From: Halonotius pteroides
Lineage (GTDB): Archaea > Halobacteriota > Halobacteria > Halobacteriales > Haloferacaceae
Length of the DNA stretch: 64,000 bases
NCBI RefSeq assembly: GCF_003605635.1
Contig: NZ_QMDW01000004.1
Location: 1-64,000, forward strand
Direction: 5' to 3'
Position 1 is the stretch's first letter; every line of letters begins with the position of its first letter. Of this stretch, positions 25,711 through 35,314 are shown in pieces. The notes beneath the pieces were generated by a model. It saw nothing but the letters and a program-made list of their open reading frames with translations. It searched no databases and was not told the DNA's origin. The position numbers were made by a program, and so were the translations under genes.

Positions 25711-25986
25711 CTATTCGGACGCCTGCCGGTCACGGTCGTCGATCTCGGCGTCTATCTCAGCCTTCGCAGTCGCAATCGATTCGTCCTCGATATCCTCGGG
25801 GTCGATGTCCGCCAACGCATCGCCGACGGCGTCTTGAATTCCTTCGATTGGATCGTCGTCAACCGGTAGCAACACGACGTGTGTCGGGAGTTCGACGATC
25901 CGGTAGCGATCCCCGTAGCGATCCCTGACATCCTTCGGCAGGTAGATCCGCCCCCGGTCGTCAGCTGTTGTTCCCACACGTAGCAA
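25711..25986 (-). CDS. AbrB/SpoVT-domain antitoxin (VapB-like)
   Basis: 91 residues. The N-terminal 45 residues form a swapped-hairpin AbrB domain: VGTTADDRGRIYLPKDVRD with RYRIVELPTHVVLLPV. The acidic C-terminus (DDDPIEGIQDAV... DIDPEDIEDES) should wrap the PIN toxin coded next. It probably binds its own promoter, which lies in the AT-rich stretch at 25985-26025. Confidence 0.9.
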   Translation of the reverse strand: MLRVGTTADDRGRIYLPKDVRDRYGDRYRIVELPTHVVLLPVDDDPIEGIQDAVGDALADIDPEDIEDESIATAKAEIDAEIDDRDRQASE

Positions 25987-26111
25987 TATGACCGTGTGTT
26001 ACCTAACATTTTCCCGTATCGTTGGTTGTCGACGTGAGAACCACGCACTGGAGACCGGCCAGCCAACCGTTGATGACGCCCGTACGGCATCAGTGAGTGT
26101 AACCATGACTC

Positions 26112-26888
26112 CTACCGACCGACAGCCGCCGGATCGTCGTCAAACGTCGCCACCAGTTCAGCCACACGCTCTGACTTCGACAGGAGGCCAAGATGACCAA
26201 CCCCGTCGATCTCGACATGCCGACTCTTCGCGTGTGCGTCCTCGACAGCATGTGCACCCTCAGCGAGATGATCCGGGCCATGCTCACCGATCAACAACAG
26301 CATCGGGGTGTCGAAATCAAGCGACGACAGCTCAAAGGCCTCGATCGCTTGTAGCTCCCGAATCACCGTGTCAATCCAGGCCATGTTGATCTGCTCGGGC
26401 CACCACGGCATCGCTGTCACATCGGAGATCCCGCTGCCGGCCTCGAAAAAGAGCCGCATCGCCTCGGTTTCGTTGCCCGCGTGGACTTTCGATCGCACCT
26501 GTGCAGACAGCGGTGGATCGGCTCCGTCACCGACTGTGACCGCCGGTTCATACAGAATGAGGCGACGGATATCCAGCGTTGGCGCGGCCGCCAGCGCGAC
26601 CAACCCGCCGAAGGAGTGGGCCACCACCACCGGGTCGCCGTCGATGGCGGCGACGATAGCCTGTAGATCACCGATCTCTCGATCGAGGTGGTAGTCGTCG
26701 CCGTCGCCGCTGGCTCCGCGGCCGCGGCGATCCGGAACGATGACCGTGTAGTCGGCAGCGAGCTGAGAGACGATCGGCTGGAGACTCCCACCGGTGGCGG
26801 CGCTCCCGTGTAGAGCGATCAGTGGTGGGCCATCGCCGTAGCGCTCGACGGCGATCTCGGTGCCGTCCGCTGTGGTGACCGATTCCAT
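26112..26888 (-). CDS. Alpha/beta hydrolase
   Basis: 258 residues from ATG at 26888 (MESVTTADGTEIAVE); an ATG nine codons earlier is possible. Oxyanion HG motif in LIALHGSAATGG, PDRRGRGASG, nucleophile Ser in VVAHSFGGLVAL (GxSxG-like HSFGG), acid in LLLIGEHGPDH, and His in IDGVGHLGLLS. Substrate unknown. A MenH-like role in menaquinone synthesis is conceivable, since men genes occur nearby, but nothing in the sequence singles it out from general esterases. Confidence 0.88.
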   Translation of the reverse strand: MESVTTADGTEIAVERYGDGPPLIALHGSAATGGSLQPIVSQLAADYTVIVPDRRGRGASGDGDDYHLDREIGDLQAIVAAIDGDPVVVAHSFGGLVALAAAPTLDIRRLILYEPAVTVGDGADPPLSAQVRSKVHAGNETEAMRLFFEAGSGISDVTAMPWWPEQINMAWIDTVIRELQAIEAFELSSLDFDTPMLLLIGEHGPDHLAEGAHAVEDAHAKSRHVEIDGVGHLGLLSKSERVAELVATFDDDPAAVGR

Positions 26889-26951
26889 GCAATCGGGTGG
26901 CGGCTCCAGCGGCAAGGATCACTCGATCCGGGGCGATATCCTCGCTGTCGC

Positions 26952-28991
26952 TCAAAACTTTGTCAACAGCGACTCATAGAACTCCCCGTCATCGTCGGCA
27001 GCCAGCTTCTCGACGATGAGCTCCGGTGTCGACCGCGCCAGGTGCTCTTTGACCGGCGAACGATTCACCTCCAGCTCGCCGTCAACAAGCCCGACGGCCT
27101 CAATCCCGTCGACAGCGACATCGATGGCGGCAGCCTCGCGGATCTCACGCGCCAGATGTGAGACGAAGACTGCGGCGGTCGCCTGTTGGTCAAGCGCTTC
27201 AAGAATGCCGGCGATGAGCTTTGCGCTTGCCCCCGGCTCGGTGATACTTTCCAGCTCGTCGACAAGAACGAGTCGCCCATCAGCACCGGCGACAAGATCG
27301 CCAAAGTCACGAAGCGTGCTCTCGAAGGCACCGGCATCGAGCGTGCCCTGTGATTTGGCGTAGTAGTGCAGCTCAGAGAACCGTGACAGCTGAACCGTTT
27401 CAGCCGGCACCGGCAGCCCCATCTGGGCGGCGATAACGATCAGCCCAACCAGATCCAACAGGGAGGTCTTGCCGCCTGAGTTGACGCCCGACAACAGCGT
27501 CACCCCCTCAACGCTGTAGTCGACAGCCTCGACAGCCTCGAAGTCGACATCAAGAATCGGCGATCGCCCACCCTCGATTACAAAGCCCGGCGTGGACGCG
27601 GTGCCATTATTACCACCGGTGTCACCATCGTCATCAGTACCATCATCGGCAACAGCATCGTCAACGAACTCCGGCATCGTACAGTCGAAGTCGCGGGCGA
27701 AGGCGGCGATCGCCAACTCAACATCGAGTTCAAGCGCGTTCCGAACTAACGCCTCCGCGGGCGTTTTGAGCGCTGCAAGGTCGTCGGCAAGGTTGGCTTT
27801 CAGTTCGGCCGACCGTCGGTCGCGGGCACTCGTGAGTTCAGTCTTAAGCCGCGAGACCGCATCGTCGCGCCGCGAGACGGGAAAGGTCGGCTCGCCGCCG
27901 AAGATATGCTCGGCCAGCTCGGCCTCGTGGCCGGTGAGCGCGAGGCTTTCAGTGAGGTGATCGTGGGCCTTCTGCAGGGCGGCACCGAAAGCGTCATCAA
28001 GCTCTCGGGCGAGCAGGGAGTCGACGCGAGCCCCCTGTTCGACCAACGAGAGGAAATCCTGCCCTTCGATGGTCACGTCGCGTTCCTTGATCGCCGCCCG
28101 GAGATGGTCGTTGGCGACGGATTCGGCCGTCCCAACGGCGGCGTCGAGATCGTCGACAGCGGTGGCCAACCGCTGTAGTTCCTCGTCGCCGACGATGGTG
28201 CCGTCCTCGTCGACCCGCGAGAGGCTCTCGGTGAGCGCGTCACAATCCAGCGGTGGCTCTAACTCGCTTGCCTCATGGACACGAACAGCCGCCAGCAGCG
28301 TCTCGCGGTTCTCGGCAAAGAAGGCCAACAGTCGTTCGGGGACGACATCCGCCGGTGATTCCAAGGCAGTCGGTTGTACCCGCACATCGCCGCTGAAATC
28401 ACCGCCGGCGAAGGCCTCATCCAGCACGATCACCGTCGAATACGATCGAGCTAACTCCTCGATGTCGTGGCCATCGTCAACGACCTCCGCGGAGAGTTCG
28501 GGGATCGCCTCGCGGGCGGCGGCGTAGCGTTCGGCATCGGTCGTCGCCAGACACCGCTCGCGGACGCGCAGCGCCGACGGTGAGTCAAGGGGGGCGACAT
28601 CGGCCAATGCCGCCCGAAGCTCGGGCGTTGGCTTCCGTGTGAGCGCGTCGTCAACCATGGCTCTCACCTCCTCGATTCGGGATGCTTTGGTTGCGGGGTA
28701 CAGCGTTTCCAGCCGCTTTTTCGCGTAGGTGGTGACCGCACGCTCTTGGAGGAGTGTGAGAATCGAGTCGTACAGATCGCGGGCCTGGGTGGTCGCCAAC
28801 AGCCCGCCGGGGTCGTCATGTCGCTGTCGGATCGCTCCGCGGGCGATGGCAGCCGCCCGGCCCTCACTGATGCCCGGCGCGTCCATCAGCGTCAGCACGT
28901 CCCCTTGCTGTAACGCGGTTTCGGGGTCGTCAAGCTCGGTTAGGGCGTCGGCGGTTTTCTCGCCGACACCGGGGATCGATTCGAGCGGCAT
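26952..28991 (-). CDS. MutS-family DNA-binding ATPase (archaeal MutS5-like)
   Basis: 679 residues. Two helix-hairpin-helix-like repeats at the N-terminus (LESIPGVGEKTADALTEL, MDAPGISEGRAAAIARGAI). A long helical lever region follows, and then the MutS ATPase: Walker A LLSGVNSGGKTSLL (about 517-530), Walker B LVLVDELESI, and the ABC-like EPGAS and SHLAREI elements. No mismatch-recognition domain I or Smr nuclease is visible, so it is closer to MutS2/MutS5 than to MutS1; it may act on recombination intermediates. It is 63 bases upstream of the hydrolase on the same strand. Confidence 0.9.
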   Translation of the reverse strand: MPLESIPGVGEKTADALTELDDPETALQQGDVLTLMDAPGISEGRAAAIARGAIRQRHDDPGGLLATTQARDLYDSILTLLQERAVTTYAKKRLETLYPATKASRIEEVRAMVDDALTRKPTPELRAALADVAPLDSPSALRVRERCLATTDAERYAAAREAIPELSAEVVDDGHDIEELARSYSTVIVLDEAFAGGDFSGDVRVQPTALESPADVVPERLLAFFAENRETLLAAVRVHEASELEPPLDCDALTESLSRVDEDGTIVGDEELQRLATAVDDLDAAVGTAESVANDHLRAAIKERDVTIEGQDFLSLVEQGARVDSLLARELDDAFGAALQKAHDHLTESLALTGHEAELAEHIFGGEPTFPVSRRDDAVSRLKTELTSARDRRSAELKANLADDLAALKTPAEALVRNALELDVELAIAAFARDFDCTMPEFVDDAVADDGTDDDGDTGGNNGTASTPGFVIEGGRSPILDVDFEAVEAVDYSVEGVTLLSGVNSGGKTSLLDLVGLIVIAAQMGLPVPAETVQLSRFSELHYYAKSQGTLDAGAFESTLRDFGDLVAGADGRLVLVDELESITEPGASAKLIAGILEALDQQATAAVFVSHLAREIREAAAIDVAVDGIEAVGLVDGELEVNRSPVKEHLARSTPELIVEKLAADDDGEFYESLLTKF

Positions 28992-29049
28992 TCGCCTGTG
29001 GGTCGTTCAGGCGACAACTAAAGAATACGGGTCATACCCGTGTGTGCAG

Positions 29050-29865
29050 TTACAGCCACGGTGCGCGAGAGCTGTCTTCCGGCGTGTAGTCGGTATCAGT
29101 CGCCGACTCCGAAGCCCTCTCGCTGGCATCGTCGCTTCCGTCGGGACTGTACGCAAACAGCGCTGAGACAGCCAGCACCGCCAACGCGATCGGTGCGTCG
29201 GTGTCGAACACGCCGACTATCGGCAGCGCAAAGACACCGAGTGCGACGGCACTCCCAAACCGGAAGCGGTCAAGATCAACCACGCCGCGAAGTGCCGGTG
29301 CGGCGATAGCCACCGCAAGCGCGAAGCCGACGCCGATCGCCGCGGTGATCGCTGCCCGCGCCATGAGACTGCTGTCGAAGACGATTTCAACCGTCAGAGC
29401 CGCTGGACGGACACTAGCCAGCAGCCCGAGGAGGATAATACTCCCTGAGGAGGGGAGGTAATCAGCGACCTTCGCGCTGACCGTTCTGGCGGCGATCACA
29501 AGGATCACCACCCCCGCGAATCGCTGGAAGATCGCCAACTCAAGCGCGCTTTCGATAGTGGGTGCGATTACGGCTTCCACCGTGGCCACCGGGATCAGCA
29601 CCGCGCCGATCAACAACACTGACCGCACCATCGGTCGCCGGCCCTCATCTAGTTCCGCGACGATGACCGCAACGGTCGCCGACCCACCGAACACCAACAG
29701 ACCGGTCTCAAGCATCCCGACGGTCGTCTCAAGGGTGCCGGCCAGTAGCAACGCGACAAACAACCCATCCAGCAGCGGGAGTGCCATCACCGTCGCCAGC
29801 AACGCCGTCGCACCGCCGACACGTCGCTCAATGGTGAGGGCAACCGGGTGTTCCGAGACACTCAT
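29050..29865 (-). CDS. DUF5794-type membrane protein
   Basis: 271 residues with seven to eight hydrophobic segments and a hydrophilic acidic C-terminus (DGSDDASERASES...). The motif LPLLDGLFVALLLAG in TM1 and LLASVRPAALTVE further on match a haloarchaeal membrane family (DUF5794) of unknown role. Same strand as mutS, 58 bases upstream of it, so possibly in one transcript. Confidence 0.8.
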   Translation of the reverse strand: MSVSEHPVALTIERRVGGATALLATVMALPLLDGLFVALLLAGTLETTVGMLETGLLVFGGSATVAVIVAELDEGRRPMVRSVLLIGAVLIPVATVEAVIAPTIESALELAIFQRFAGVVILVIAARTVSAKVADYLPSSGSIILLGLLASVRPAALTVEIVFDSSLMARAAITAAIGVGFALAVAIAAPALRGVVDLDRFRFGSAVALGVFALPIVGVFDTDAPIALAVLAVSALFAYSPDGSDDASERASESATDTDYTPEDSSRAPWL

Positions 29866-30188
29866 CGGGTATTAGGGGCCGTCACCATCGGCCGAACGGT
29901 GTTCCCGTCGTAACCGGTCGCCGCGCCGACCGCCGACAGCGAACGTGACTCCCAGTGGTGTCGAAAACTGCTTGCCCGTCGGTGTCGGATTTGTTCCAGC
30001 AGACGCGCCGCGCTGCTGTGCAACCGAAAACGACGTGGCATTCACGTGGGAGTACATACATAATCATTTTACATCGGATCAGTCTTAAACGTTCCGTGGC
30101 AGCGGTCAGCATAGCCACCTGAGTGTGGCGAGGCCACACAGAGACGGTGACTCGCAACGTTTTTCCACCGGCCACGGCGACGGTTTAT
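29866..30188. other. Intergenic region between divergent genes
   Basis: 323 bases between the DUF5794 gene and guaB. Bases 30045-30095 are AT-rich (CATACATAATCATTTTACATC, CAGTCTTAAACG) and probably carry promoter elements of guaB and of the divergent gene. The open frames in the region are basic and Cys-rich and not credible. No RNA gene seen. Confidence 0.4.
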
Positions 30189-31673
30189 ATGGAATCAGAC
30201 AGCCCCTTCTCGCAGAAGCTTGCGGTTCCGGAGGCGTTGACCTTCGACGACGTGTTGCTCCGCCCGAAAGAGAGCCGTGTCGAACCCGACGACGCCGATG
30301 TGTCGACCCGTGTCTCAAAAACCGTTGAACTCAACATTCCGGTACTTTCGGCGGCGATGGACACCGTCACCGAAAGCGGAACCGCCATCGGAATGGCCCG
30401 AGAGGGTGGTCTCGGCGTGCTGCACCGCAACATGGAGATCGAGAAAACCGTCACCGAGATCGAGCGCGTCAAACGCGCCGACGAGCTCGTGATCGACCGC
30501 GAAAACGTCGTCACCGCCAACCCCGACCAGACCATCGCCGAGGTCGATCGGATGATGGGTCGAGAGGGCGTCTCCGGTGCGCCAGTCGTCGACGACGACG
30601 ACACCGTTCTCGGTATCATCTCCGGCACCGACATCCGCCCGTTCCTTGAGGTCGGCGAGACCGATCATGTCCGGGAGGCGATGACTGATGAGGTCATCAC
30701 CGCCGAGGAGGACATCAACGCTCGTGATGCCCTTGAGCTGATGTACGAGTACAAGATCGAGCGCGTCCCCATTGTCGACGACGGCGAGACGCTTGTCGGC
30801 CTCGTGACGATGCAGGGGCTGCTCCAACGGCGTGAAAACCAAAACGCCGCCCGCGACGACGATGGCCGCCTCCGGTGTGGCGTCGCCGTCGGCCCCTTCG
30901 AAACCGACCGCGCAACCGCAGCCGACGACGCCGGCGCGGATGTGCTGTTTATCGACTGTGCCCACGCTCACAACCTGAACGTCATCGAGGCCGCCCGCGA
31001 GATCAAACAGGAGGTTGCGGCTGACGTGGTCGTCGGCAACGTCGGTACTACCGAAGCGGCCGAGGAGGTCGTCGATTTCGCCGACGGCATCAAGGTCGGG
31101 ATCGGGCCGGGATCGATCTGTACGACCCGCGTTGTCACCGGTGCGGGGATGCCACAGATCACCGCGGTCGCCGAGGTTGCCGACGTGGCCGCACCCGAAG
31201 ACGTGCCCGTCATCGCCGACGGCGGGATTCGCTACTCCGGCGATGCGATCAAGGCGATCGCGGCGGGCGCAGACGCTGTCATGCTCGGCTCGTACTTCGC
31301 TGGCACCGAGGAGGCCCCCGGCCGCGTGATCACGATGAACGGCAAGAAGTACAAGCAGTACCGCGGGATGGGCAGCGTCGGCGCGATGAAATCCGGCGGT
31401 GGCGACCGCTATCTCAAAGACGACGAGGACGGCGAGGAGTTCGTCCCTGAGGGTGTTGAGGCCGCCACGCCGTACAAGGGCACGCTTGCCTCTGAACTCC
31501 ACCAGCTTGTTGGCGGGATGCGTTCGGGGATGGGCTACGTTGGCGCGGAAACGATCCCTGGCTTCAAGCAACGCTCGGAGTTCATTCGGGTCTCTGCCGC
31601 CGGCCAAACCGAGGGTCACCCTCACGATGTGATGATCACCGACGAAGCCCCAAACTACAGCCCCGACGAGTAA
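30189..31673 (+). CDS. guaB: IMP dehydrogenase
   Basis: 494 residues from the ATG at 30189 (MESDSPFSQ). It oxidises IMP to XMP in guanine nucleotide synthesis. The N-terminal barrel part [13 protein letters not shown] is followed by a tandem CBS (Bateman) module at about 100-215 and then the catalytic barrel with C311 in [22 protein letters not shown] and GTEEAPGR follow, then the flap ([12 protein letters not shown]). The length and CBS pair are standard. The upstream frame extension has no support. Monocistronic. Confidence 0.97.
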   Translation: MESDSPFSQKLAVPEALTFDDVLLRPKESRVEPDDADVSTRVSKTVELNIPVLSAAMDTVTESGTAIGMAREGGLGVLHRNMEIEKTVTEIERVKRADELVIDRENVVTANPDQTIAEVDRMMGREGVSGAPVVDDDDTVLGIISGTDIRPFLEVGETDHVREAMTDEVITAEEDINARDALELMYEYKIERVPIVDDGETLVGLVTMQGLLQRRENQNAARDDDGRLRCGVAVGPFETDRATAADDAGADVLFIDCAHAHNLNVIEAAREIKQEVAADVVVGNVGTTEAAEEVVDFADGIKVGIGPGSICTTRVVTGAGMPQITAVAEVADVAAPEDVPVIADGGIRYSGDAIKAIAAGADAVMLGSYFAGTEEAPGRVITMNGKKYKQYRGMGSVGAMKSGGGDRYLKDDEDGEEFVPEGVEAATPYKGTLASELHQLVGGMRSGMGYVGAETIPGFKQRSEFIRVSAAGQTEGHPHDVMITDEAPNYSPDE

Positions 31674-31821
31674 ACAAGTGCCGATCGGGCCGGAACGCGG
31701 CAGCCCGGTGATCGAGTAGCTGGTGGCCGGTGTGTGAACCTATGACCACTGAACCGCGGAGACGACGATTGTCCACCTGTCGACAGCATGCCCGTCGTCC
31801 GGGTGACCGATTGGGGGTCAG

Positions 31822-32253
31822 ATGAACGACAATAGCGACGCCGAAGCCGGCGAGCTCACGCTTGCGTTCTCGGTGTCGGCAATCGAGCGGCTCGACTCAC
31901 CGGGTGCAGTATTCGCGGATGCCCGAGCGTGGAGCGAGTCGATCGGCATCATTGACGACGACGCTGAACGAATCACACAGATCGTCGCCGAGCATGATCT
32001 GCAGGATGATTTCGACATGCACGACCGCGATAGGTGGTTTGCACTCGAAGAGCTCTGTGAGACCACAACGACCCCACGACACGTCTATGTTGGCGCGAGC
32101 GACGACGACATGCGGGTCGCAACGATGTTCTGCTGGGAGTATGTCCGCGTCTCCGAGGCCGCCGAGCAGGCCGGGTGGACGCTTTCGTCACCTGACTCTG
32201 AACGCGGAGTTATCGGCCGGCTGCTGGCTCGAATCACCTCCATCGTCGGGTAG
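31822..32253 (+). CDS. Conserved haloarchaeal protein of unknown function
   Basis: 143 acidic residues, starting MNDNSDAEAGE. Contains LAFSVSAIERLDSPGAVFADARAW, where a strand-turn-helix is likely, and HDRDRWFALEELCETT. A C-terminal amphipathic helix (GVIGRLLARITSIVG). It resembles a small haloarchaeal family of unknown role; no catalytic motif seen. It converges with the gene at 32268, 14 bases away. Confidence 0.7.
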   Translation: MNDNSDAEAGELTLAFSVSAIERLDSPGAVFADARAWSESIGIIDDDAERITQIVAEHDLQDDFDMHDRDRWFALEELCETTTTPRHVYVGASDDDMRVATMFCWEYVRVSEAAEQAGWTLSSPDSERGVIGRLLARITSIVG

Positions 32254-32267
32254 TGGCGCTTGCGTTC

Positions 32268-32822
32268 CTACTGGAACCCACGGCCAACGTCGTCGTCCTC
32301 GATGAGTTCGTCTAGCTCCGTGTTCAGCAGCTCGTCCGCCTCAGCAAAGGTGTCGGAGAGATCCTCCAAGCGATCAGGTCGTTCACTGAGTTCGTACTCC
32401 ATGGGGCCAAACGCCGGACTGTCGACGGCGTCCATGACATCCCGGAAAAACGCCTCCGAGGAGGTGTCGGCGTCGGCGTGGTGTTGCAGCGTCGATTCAA
32501 GCTGTGTGGCCATCGCCTCGGCGTCGGATTCGTCTTCGGGTGGCTGTTGCATCGCAAACCGACCGGGATCGTCGCCGCGGCGCGGCAGCAGTGGGTCGAT
32601 CTCGTCGTCGATCTTGCGGGCGACTTGGGTGCCGACACCGCGGAGTTCGGTTGGGTTTTTTGTGTACGTCTTGAGGTGGAACACCCCGCTGTCGGGGTGG
32701 CCGAGATAGAAGTCCTCGCCGACACCGGTGGCTCGCTGGCCGGCGATCGCTCGCCACCCCTCTGGGTCGTGGCTGCTGTCGCTGACCGTCGAGAGGATGT
32801 CCTGCCAATCGCGTATCTGCAT
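32268..32822 (-). CDS. Conserved haloarchaeal protein of unknown function
   Basis: 184 acidic residues starting MQIRDWQDILSTV. N-terminal half has a conserved-looking core GWRAIAGQRATGVGEDFYLG and GVFHLKTYTKNP, reminiscent of a small basic-patch fold; the C-terminal half is helical and strongly acidic. No domain name can be given. Upstream lies the peroxiredoxin-like gene on the same strand, 41 bases away. Confidence 0.7.
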   Translation of the reverse strand: MQIRDWQDILSTVSDSSHDPEGWRAIAGQRATGVGEDFYLGHPDSGVFHLKTYTKNPTELRGVGTQVARKIDDEIDPLLPRRGDDPGRFAMQQPPEDESDAEAMATQLESTLQHHADADTSSEAFFRDVMDAVDSPAFGPMEYELSERPDRLEDLSDTFAEADELLNTELDELIEDDDVGRGFQ

Positions 32823-32863
32823 ACTCGCGTGTAAGGCCGCCTCCAGAAAGATAGTTGTGGACG

Positions 32864-33403
32864 CTACTGTCCAAGTGGTTTCATCTCACAGTGGGTCGCC
32901 AGCGCGTCTTCAAGCTGGTCGTACGGCGGGAACGCCGGCCACTCGCCGGCAACCCAGGCGTACTGCACTGTCTGATCGGTGTCGATGAGGAAAACCGCCG
33001 GGCGCGGCTCCGCGATGCCGGTCATCCCATCGAGATCGTTGGCGATATCGTACTGTTCGGCGACCTCGTTGCCCGGATCGCTGAACAGCGGGGCGTCGAT
33101 TCCGCGTTCCTCGATGAACGTCGTGTGCTCGTACGGCGTCGAGATCGAGAGCCCGACGATCGAGAGCTGGTATGAGCCCTCAAAGTCGCGATCCCGAAGC
33201 TCATTCCAGATGTACGTCGCCGGGAACGCGCCGTCCATCGGATAACAGACGAGCAACAGCGGGTCGTCATCGAGCAACGACGACAACGACACATCCTCCC
33301 AGTAGTCATCGGTCACCAGCGGGCGCGTGAAATCGGGTGCCGTGTCGCCGGTGGTTGGATGGTCAGAATCCGGCAGCTCAATGATATCGAAATCAAGCTC
33401 CAT
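32864..33403 (-). CDS. Peroxiredoxin-fold protein lacking the peroxidatic cysteine
   Basis: 179 residues with the AhpC/TSA fold: GDTAPDFTRPLV, LLLVCYPMDGAFPATY, SIVGLSIS, and FLIDTDQTVQYAWV. In true peroxiredoxins the active site reads YPxDFSPVCT; here the position of the Cys is Ala (GAFPAT). The nearest Cys lies before the motif (VCYP), and a second one sits at the C-terminus (THCEMK). It may be a redox-inactive paralogue or use another Cys. It starts one base inside the glutaredoxin stop, so the pair is made together. Confidence 0.85.
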   Translation of the reverse strand: MELDFDIIELPDSDHPTTGDTAPDFTRPLVTDDYWEDVSLSSLLDDDPLLLVCYPMDGAFPATYIWNELRDRDFEGSYQLSIVGLSISTPYEHTTFIEERGIDAPLFSDPGNEVAEQYDIANDLDGMTGIAEPRPAVFLIDTDQTVQYAWVAGEWPAFPPYDQLEDALATHCEMKPLGQ

Positions 33404-33672
33404 TAGTCGGCCCCTCCGTACGTTTTGTCGAGATACTCGACGATGTTACCGCTCTCCGACATGGTGACGCCGGTGTTTTCATCAACGATCGCGGGAACGG
33501 TGCGCGCACCACTGATTCGCTTGACTGCGTTGCGATCGGAGTGCATCGGTTCGACAAACCGGGAGGTATAGGGGAGGTCGTACGCCGAGAGCTTGCGGAC
33601 GACCCGTTCACAGAACGGACAGGCCTGGAGCCGATACAGCGTGATCGGTGTCGTATCGTCGGTATCGCTCAT
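33403..33672 (-). CDS. Glutaredoxin-like protein
   Basis: 89 residues from ATG at 33672 (MSDTDDTTPITLY); an ATG two codons earlier also exists. Thioredoxin fold with CPFC (QACPFCERVVRKL), the cis-Pro motif in ARTVPAIVDEN and the C-terminal GST-N-like SGNIVEYLDKTYG. It probably reduces disulfides or mixed disulfides. Stop and start overlap with the peroxiredoxin-fold gene behind it (TAATG), so the two may be partners. Confidence 0.9.
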   Translation of the reverse strand: MSDTDDTTPITLYRLQACPFCERVVRKLSAYDLPYTSRFVEPMHSDRNAVKRISGARTVPAIVDENTGVTMSESGNIVEYLDKTYGGAD

Positions 33673-33847
33673 CGGCATTTATACAGTTGAGAATGGGGTA
33701 AAGATGTCGCTGTCGGTTGCGGGAAATCCCAACACGCGGGTCATCATCAGTGGTGGCAGTATGAGGGTTGCCTGAGACGTTGGTTGTCTCTCGCGTTCGA
33801 TAGTAGCAACTTGTGACGGTCAGAGCCGCCAAGAATACTAATAGTTA

Positions 33848-33873
33848 TTAACAATCTGTGCGTTAGTTGTTAT
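33848..33873 (+). promoter_or_regulatory. Possible NikR autoregulatory site
   Basis: TAACAA (33849-33854) and TTGTTA (33067-offset: 33867-33872) form a 6-base inverted repeat with a 12-base spacer, ending directly before the nikR ATG at 33874; TTATTAAC inside it could act as TATA box. NikR proteins bind long spaced palindromes and often repress their own gene. The site is read by eye only. Confidence 0.35.
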
Positions 33874-34302
33874 ATGAGCGTTGTCAGCGTCTCGATGCCC
33901 GAAGAGCTACTTGAACGAATCGACGAGTTTGCCGACGACCACGGCTACACCGGTCGCAGCGAGGTTGTCCGTGAAGCCAGCCGCACATTGCTGGGCGAGT
34001 TTGAGGACAAACGCCTCGAAGGCCGCGAACTGATGGGTGTCGTTACCGTGCTCTTTGATTATGAGACGACCAGTGTCGAGGAAAAAATGATGCATCTTCG
34101 ACACGAACACGAAGGCATCGTTACCGCAAACTTCCACAGCCATGTCGGTGGCCACCACTGTATGGAACTGTTCGTGCTTGAGGGCTCCGTAGACGAGATC
34201 TCGACGTTTGTCGGCAAGATTCGGGCGACAAAGGACACGCTGACAGTCGATTACTCCGTGCTGCCGGTTGATGAGTTCGGTCCGCTGGCCGATATGAGCT
34301 GA
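33874..34302 (+). CDS. nikR: Nickel-responsive regulator NikR
   Basis: 142 residues. N-terminal ribbon-helix-helix ([20 protein letters not shown] ... [11 protein letters not shown]); C-terminal ACT-like metal domain. The nickel ligands of E. coli NikR (H76, H87, H89, C95) are matched at H77, H88, H90 and C96 ([13 protein letters not shown]). In bacteria it represses nickel uptake. No nickel ABC transporter is present; the convergent neighbour is a ZIP-like transporter, a possible but unproved target. Confidence 0.93.
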   Translation: MSVVSVSMPEELLERIDEFADDHGYTGRSEVVREASRTLLGEFEDKRLEGRELMGVVTVLFDYETTSVEEKMMHLRHEHEGIVTANFHSHVGGHHCMELFVLEGSVDEISTFVGKIRATKDTLTVDYSVLPVDEFGPLADMS

Positions 34303-34325
34303 ACAGGCCCACTCACCCGATCCGA

Positions 34326-35264
34326 TCAGCCGACGACGAACCACGCGGCAACAACAACAAAACTGCCCGCAAGCGTGCTGGCAACAGCATGCGTCCGAAG
34401 CTGATCAAGGAGGTGATGGGAGTTTTCTTCCAACGAGAGCACCTGATCGATCTCGCTGCCGGTCTCACATTTCGGGAGAAAATCCATGGCGATGTGGAGA
34501 AAGATCCCGGCCGCAAAACCGAACACAACCGCGTTGATGATCGGCTGTTCGGGAATCGGTAGCACGGCAGTCGGGATCGCCGTGAGCCCGACGCCCGCTG
34601 CTGGAAACAGGAGCACTGCCACCGGTCGCCCATCCCGCCGGAGCCGACGGGCCGCAGCATAGCCGGCCGGCCCTTTGTGTGAGACGATAGCGAGACCGAG
34701 CAGCAGGCCGAGCGACGGCATTGAGCCGTAGACGATCCCGATGATCGCCCCCGCCGACAGCGCGTGCACCGAGATCTGGGCGGCGGTGATATCCATCGAG
34801 AGATCAAGATGTGTCAGCCGGTGGCCGATCGTGTGGGCACTGTAGCCGAGAATCACACCGACTGCAAGTCCGATGCCACCGAACTGCGGGGTTCCAACCG
34901 ACCCTGCAAGCCCGATCGCCTGTGGTACCAGAAACATCGCCGCGCTCATGATCATCGCGCCGCTGGCCAACCCATAGCCCCAGACGAGTCCGAAGGGGTC
35001 AGTTTCGTTCGCGCGACCGCCAAACCACGCGCCGCCGACCATCGCACCGCAGGCAACCCAGCCGATAACGACGACCTTCAACACGGAGTCGTTGATCCCG
35101 CCGATCCCATACCGGATCCCGCCGATCGCGACTGCCGAGAGGACAGCCAGCGCGCCGATAGACAGTGATCCGAACCGTGAGCCACCGATAACAGAGTTAT
35201 TAATTTTTGGCTCTGAGTTAGTATTCACTACCACCGAAAACACCGCAGTTGCGAATAAACCCAT
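34326..35264 (-). CDS. ZIP-family-like metal transporter
   Basis: 312 residues, eight or so hydrophobic segments. The segment ISVHALSAGAIIGIVYGSMP followed by IVSHKGPAGYAAARRL matches the ZIP TM4/TM5 metal-site pattern (HxxxxG, HK/E), and FLHIAMDFLPKCE near the end resembles ZIP TM7-8. The second His of TM5 is followed by Lys, not Glu. Substrate metal unknown. It is coded 51 bases behind the candidate TOMM precursor on the same strand and ends 24 bases from nikR, so it may be linked to either. Confidence 0.75.
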   Translation of the reverse strand: MGLFATAVFSVVVNTNSEPKINNSVIGGSRFGSLSIGALAVLSAVAIGGIRYGIGGINDSVLKVVVIGWVACGAMVGGAWFGGRANETDPFGLVWGYGLASGAMIMSAAMFLVPQAIGLAGSVGTPQFGGIGLAVGVILGYSAHTIGHRLTHLDLSMDITAAQISVHALSAGAIIGIVYGSMPSLGLLLGLAIVSHKGPAGYAAARRLRRDGRPVAVLLFPAAGVGLTAIPTAVLPIPEQPIINAVVFGFAAGIFLHIAMDFLPKCETGSEIDQVLSLEENSHHLLDQLRTHAVASTLAGSFVVVAAWFVVG

Positions 35265-35314
35265 CGGAACGTGACAATCGCTGTTTCGGGGCAGTTGACT
35301 CCGACAGCAAGCAG

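Noticed and set aside
29882..30175. A Cys- and Arg-rich 97-codon minus-strand frame before guaB
   Set aside because: Basic composition is foreign to this proteome and it lies in the promoter region.
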